7,967 nt of DNA, taken from the NCBI GenBank assembly GCA_964649745.1, contig CAZYQI010000067.1:1-7967 (forward strand), read 5' to 3'. Each line of letters begins with the position of its first letter. The first letter of the stretch is position 1. The translations under genes and the position numbers were made by a program. Below, piece after piece: positions 5,976 through 7,967 of this stretch. A model generated the notes under the pieces. The model had not been told where the DNA came from and made no database searches. It saw only the letters and a program-made list of their open reading frames with translations. The stretch is from CAZEHS01 sp964649745 (GTDB lineage: Bacteria > Bacillota > Clostridia > Peptostreptococcales > Acidaminobacteraceae).

Positions 5976-6569
5976 GTGAAAATCATTGGGCTCACGGGGG
6001 GCATTGCCTCCGGTAAAAGCACGGTTTCTTCTATTTTAAATCAGCAGGGAGCTCATATCATTGATGCGGACCAGATCGCCAGGGAGATTGTTGCCCCGGG
6101 AACCGAGGCGCTGGCAGAAATAGCCGGGGCTTTTGGGGAGTGTGTTCTGGCCCCCGATGGCACACTTAAACGCGGCGAGTTGTCCCGTATGGTGTTCAAT
6201 GATGAAAAATCCCTTCTACAGCTCAATAGAATTACGCACCCGCGTATTGTCGCGGCCATAAAAGAACGGATTATGCAGGAAACAGGCAGGGTGGAAGTGG
6301 TGGTTCTGGATGCTGCCCTGCTGATAGAGCTGAGTCTTGGTTTTCTGGTGGATGAAACCTGGCTTGTGTGGGTTGAGCCGGATATCCAGATAAACCGGCT
6401 AATCCAGCGGGAATCCATGAGCCGGGCCGACGCTGAGAAAATTATCCGCTCACAGCTGCCCCTTGATGTTAAAATGAAGGCTGCAGACGTGTGCATCGAT
6501 AATAACGGGACCTTCGCGTCTTTACAGGATCAGATTATAAAATTGTGGAATGAACAGGTGAAGAAATGA
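5976..6569 (+). CDS. coaE: Dephospho-CoA kinase
   Basis: A 197-residue P-loop kinase catalysing the last step of coenzyme A synthesis, ATP-dependent phosphorylation of the 3'-hydroxyl of dephospho-CoA. The start is GTG 5976, preceded by AAAGGTGAG (5964-5972) and giving the typical MKIIGLTGG opening. The Walker A motif is GGIASGKS (8-15), followed by the family's DAD (30-32) and AREIVAPG. Later conserved parts are RITHPRI, the LLIE region and the DNNG near the C terminus. Its length is usual for CoaE. It follows polA by 30 bases, and its stop TGA overlaps the next gene's ATG by four bases (ATGA), which implies translational coupling. Its TGA stop matters for the recoding question raised by the UCA tRNA. 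Confidence 0.97.
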   Translation: MKIIGLTGGIASGKSTVSSILNQQGAHIIDADQIAREIVAPGTEALAEIAGAFGECVLAPDGTLKRGELSRMVFNDEKSLLQLNRITHPRIVAAIKERIMQETGRVEVVVLDAALLIELSLGFLVDETWLVWVEPDIQINRLIQRESMSRADAEKIIRSQLPLDVKMKAADVCIDNNGTFASLQDQIIKLWNEQVKK

Positions 6570-7144
6570 AAAGCAACTCAAAAAAGAGCAGGAAGCATCG
6601 TAGAATGATGGCCCTGCTTGTCCTTCTGCTTACAGTACTGGTAGTGGTGCAAGGTCCTGCGGTGTGGTTCAAGGTTACACATCCCTTAAAATATGAAGAG
6701 ACCCTTCGTCAGTATGCCGGCGAGTACCATCTGGACCCCATGCTGGTGGCGGCGGTCATAAACGTGGAGAGTAAATTCAACCCTCAGGCCCAATCCGGCA
6801 AAGGGGCAAAAGGTCTGATGCAGCTTATGGACGACACGGCCATATGGGGGGCGGGAGAAATCGGGATGGAAGAGTTTGAAATTGAGCAGCTCTTCATGCC
6901 GGAAACCAATGTGCGTATCGGCTGTTGGTATCTGGCCAGGCTCCTGGACCAGTACCGTGGGAATACGTCAGTCGCTTTGGCGGCGTATAACGGAGGCAGT
7001 GGAAACGTGTCCAAATGGCTTCAGGATTCAGAGCTGAGTAAAGACGGCAAGACGCTTAACGCGATTCCGTTTCCGGAAACAGAAACCTATGTTGAAAAGG
7101 TATTGGATCAGCAGAAGCGATACCGTCAGCTCTATAAGGAATGA
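6566..7144 (+). CDS. Membrane-anchored lytic transglycosylase (SLT domain)
   Basis: A 192-residue cell-wall enzyme that cleaves the glycan strand of peptidoglycan between MurNAc and GlcNAc, forming 1,6-anhydro-MurNAc. Residues 1-13 are basic, and about 14-35 form one hydrophobic membrane segment or uncleaved signal, placing the enzyme outside the membrane. The Slt70-type catalytic domain covers about 42-190: HLDPMLVAAVINVESKF with catalytic Glu68, then GLMQLM (83-88), the NVRIGCWYLARLL helix and AAYNGG (139-144). The start overlaps the coaE stop by four bases. Grouping with polA and coaE is common in Clostridia and need not imply a shared function. It ends in TGA. No clear terminator follows before the tRNA-Leu promoter. 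Confidence 0.93.
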   Translation: MKSNSKKSRKHRRMMALLVLLLTVLVVVQGPAVWFKVTHPLKYEETLRQYAGEYHLDPMLVAAVINVESKFNPQAQSGKGAKGLMQLMDDTAIWGAGEIGMEEFEIEQLFMPETNVRIGCWYLARLLDQYRGNTSVALAAYNGGSGNVSKWLQDSELSKDGKTLNAIPFPETETYVEKVLDQQKRYRQLYKE

Positions 7145-7193
7145 TACAGAAGCACTTGCTGGCTAAAAACCTCGAAAAAAGAGAAAAACAGCG

Positions 7194-7222
7194 TTGACAT
7201 CCGAGCCCCCAGCCCGTATAAT
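7194..7222 (+). promoter_or_regulatory. Perfect consensus sigma-A promoter for the tRNA-Leu pair
   Basis: TTGACA (7194-7199), 17 bases, TATAAT (7217-7222): both hexamers and the spacer are exact consensus. Transcription would start near 7229, about 78 bases before the first tRNA-Leu. Such strength fits stable RNA genes. Confidence 0.9.
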
Positions 7223-7306
7223 AAACTTGTCGCCAAAACACAGGGCTTTAAAAAATGCTTCTAACAAAGTGTTTTCAAGGGTTCTGAGTGGGCGAAAATG
7301 CCATAT

Positions 7307-7392
7307 GCGGATGTGGCGGAATCGGCAGACGCACCATCTTGAGGGGGTGGCGAGCTACGCTCGTGAGGGTTCAAATCCCTCCATCCGCACCA
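7307..7392 (+). tRNA. tRNA-Leu (anticodon GAG)
   Basis: The acceptor stem GCGGATG/CATCCGC (7307-7313/7382-7388) is followed by A73 and an encoded CCA. The anticodon stem is CCATC/GGTGG around TTGAGGG, with anticodon GAG at 7341-7343, which reads CUC and CUU. The long variable arm and A73 are typical of bacterial tRNA-Leu. It is first of two tRNAs behind the consensus promoter at 7194. Confidence 0.95.
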
Positions 7393-7429
7393 ATTGATCT
7401 CTCGCTCCCAAAGAGCTTGAGATAGATAT

Positions 7430-7516
7430 GCGAGAGTGCTGGAATTGGCAGACAGGCACGGTTCAGGCCCGTGTGTTCGAAAGGACGTTAGGGTTCGAGT
7501 CCCTTCTCTCGCACCA
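7430..7516 (+). tRNA. tRNA-Leu (anticodon CAG)
   Basis: The acceptor stem GCGAGAG/CTCTCGC (7430-7436/7506-7512) is followed by A73 and an encoded CCA. The anticodon stem is CACGG/CCGTG around TTCAGGC, with anticodon CAG at 7464-7466, which reads CUG. It has the long variable arm of the leucine class. It lies 37 bases after the GAG tRNA and is probably processed from the same transcript. Confidence 0.95.
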
Positions 7517-7518
7517 AA

Positions 7519-7575
7519 CACACATAACCCGAACATTCACTATATAGGTGAAGCGTTCGGGTTTGTGTCTTTATT
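7519..7575 (+). terminator. Terminator of the tRNA-Leu operon
   Basis: CCCGAAC (7528-7534) pairs with GTTCGGG (7555-7561). An inner TTCAC (7536-7540) pairs with GTGAA (7548-7552), and an outer ACACA can pair with TGTGT. A T-rich tail follows (GTGTCTTTATT). It lies directly after the second tRNA. Confidence 0.75.
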
Positions 7576-7587
7576 AGGATAAATAAG

Positions 7588-7628
7588 AATTAGGGATAGC
7601 CTGTTACGGTTATCCTTAATTTTTATTT
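7588..7628. terminator. Hairpin terminator between convergent transcripts
   Basis: A 14-bp stem with two G-U pairs (7588-7601 with 7608-7621) closes a 6-base loop and is followed on the plus strand by TTTATTTAT. It lies at the stop codon of the minus-strand gene (7627-7629). It can act as a second plus-strand terminator and may also end the minus-strand transcript, where the tail is less U-rich. Confidence 0.7.
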
Positions 7629-7848
7629 ATGGGTAAATTACCATTTTGTATGACGCCTCCTTTTGTTGCTCTAGCCACATCTTAAATTCTGATTGTCCTT
7701 GCTCACTCTCAAAAAATTCGACTATGGCAGGATAGAGTGTTGCGGAGAGTGCTTCTAATTCGTACTTAGGGATTGCTATTCTCTGTTTCGTTGCTTTCTC
7801 TATCAGGGACACCCCCCTGTCTGCGGTTGCAAAATGCTTCACGATCAT
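7627..7848 (-). CDS. Small hypothetical protein, 73 residues
   Basis: I do not recognise this family. The protein starts MIVKHFATADRGV, is mixed-charge and soluble, has no membrane segment, and its middle (YPAIVEFFESEQGQ to WLEQQKE) looks helical and acidic. The start is the only candidate after an in-frame TAG; the stop is TAA. A good minus-strand promoter lies about 45 bases upstream (7893-7921), and a hairpin overlaps the stop, so the unit has both ends. No Shine-Dalgarno is visible before the ATG, where the leader is AT-rich. It is convergent with the tRNA-Leu operon. No function can be inferred from its neighbours. Confidence 0.6.
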   Translation of the reverse strand: MIVKHFATADRGVSLIEKATKQRIAIPKYELEALSATLYPAIVEFFESEQGQSEFKMWLEQQKEASYKMVIYP

Positions 7849-7892
7849 TAAATAAGTAACTTTGAAAAACTACGTCAGTATTGGTTATAAAT

Positions 7893-7921
7893 ATAATATG
7901 AAGCACATTATTGCGTGTCAA
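7893..7921 (-). promoter_or_regulatory. Consensus-like promoter of the small minus-strand gene
   Basis: Reading the minus strand, TTGACA (7921-7916) is followed by 17 bases and TATTAT (7898-7893). The -35 is exact and the -10 matches five of six positions. Transcription would start near 7886, giving a leader of about 38 bases before the ATG at 7848. The remaining bases to 7967 hold no gene I can support. Confidence 0.7.
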
Positions 7922-7967
7922 GCATTTTTGATTATGTCCCAAAATAGCCAAAACATTAGCACCAGCT

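Noticed and set aside
7261..7536. Minus-strand ORF of 91 residues over the tRNA-Leu genes
   Set aside because: It is antisense to two clear tRNA genes, and motifs such as EGTRTLTS and GWRDLNPHE are typical of wrongly called tRNA shadows.

Overview
The window looks like part of a chromosome from a Gram-positive anaerobe of the Clostridia type. The evidence is purine-rich Shine-Dalgarno sites, TTGACA/TATAAT and extended -10 promoters, two secreted proteins with copper-amine-oxidase-like N-terminal (stalk) domains, and the order polA - coaE - lytic transglycosylase. This is inferred from gene content, not from a database match.

Left part (1-1820), the unusual part. A 97-nt tRNA gene (193-289) has anticodon UCA, which reads the stop codon UGA, and a long variable arm with a 7-bp stem. 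Its acceptor stem, discriminator U73, C35 and T arm are those of a glycine tRNA, not of tRNA-Sec, Ser, Trp or Cys. About 300 bp downstream, a strong ribosome binding site precedes an ATG at 586. From there one frame runs 389 codons to TAA at 1753-1755, followed by a good rho-independent terminator. It contains seven in-frame TGA codons, no internal TAA or TAG, and no frameshift. It encodes a signal peptide, a double copper-amine-oxidase-like N-terminal domain and a C-terminal region of unknown function. My main proposal is that the tRNA and the gene form an opal-recoding cassette in which UGA is read as an amino acid, most likely glycine. Standard gene calling would break the gene into pieces starting at about 736 and 1207 and leave out the rest.

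Middle (1821-3299). A short fragment of an old coding frame is followed by a conventional secreted protein (2043-2951) with the same N-terminal domain type and no internal TGA. After it come a strong terminator and a REP-like intergenic hairpin.

Right part (3300-7967). DNA polymerase I (polA), dephospho-CoA kinase (coaE) and a membrane-anchored lytic transglycosylase form a tight, operon-like cluster. A consensus promoter then drives two tRNA-Leu genes (GAG and CAG), followed by two terminator hairpins. A small hypothetical gene on the minus strand has its own consensus-like promoter but no visible ribosome binding site.

How the parts fit: coaE and the transglycosylase both end in TGA, so this genome still uses UGA as a stop. 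If the UCA tRNA is active, decoding must compete with release factor 2, be limited by tRNA level, or be conditional. A possible promoter and terminator-like hairpin in front of the tRNA would be a place for such control. The first TGA lies inside the signal peptide, so every molecule of the recoded protein would depend on the suppressor tRNA.
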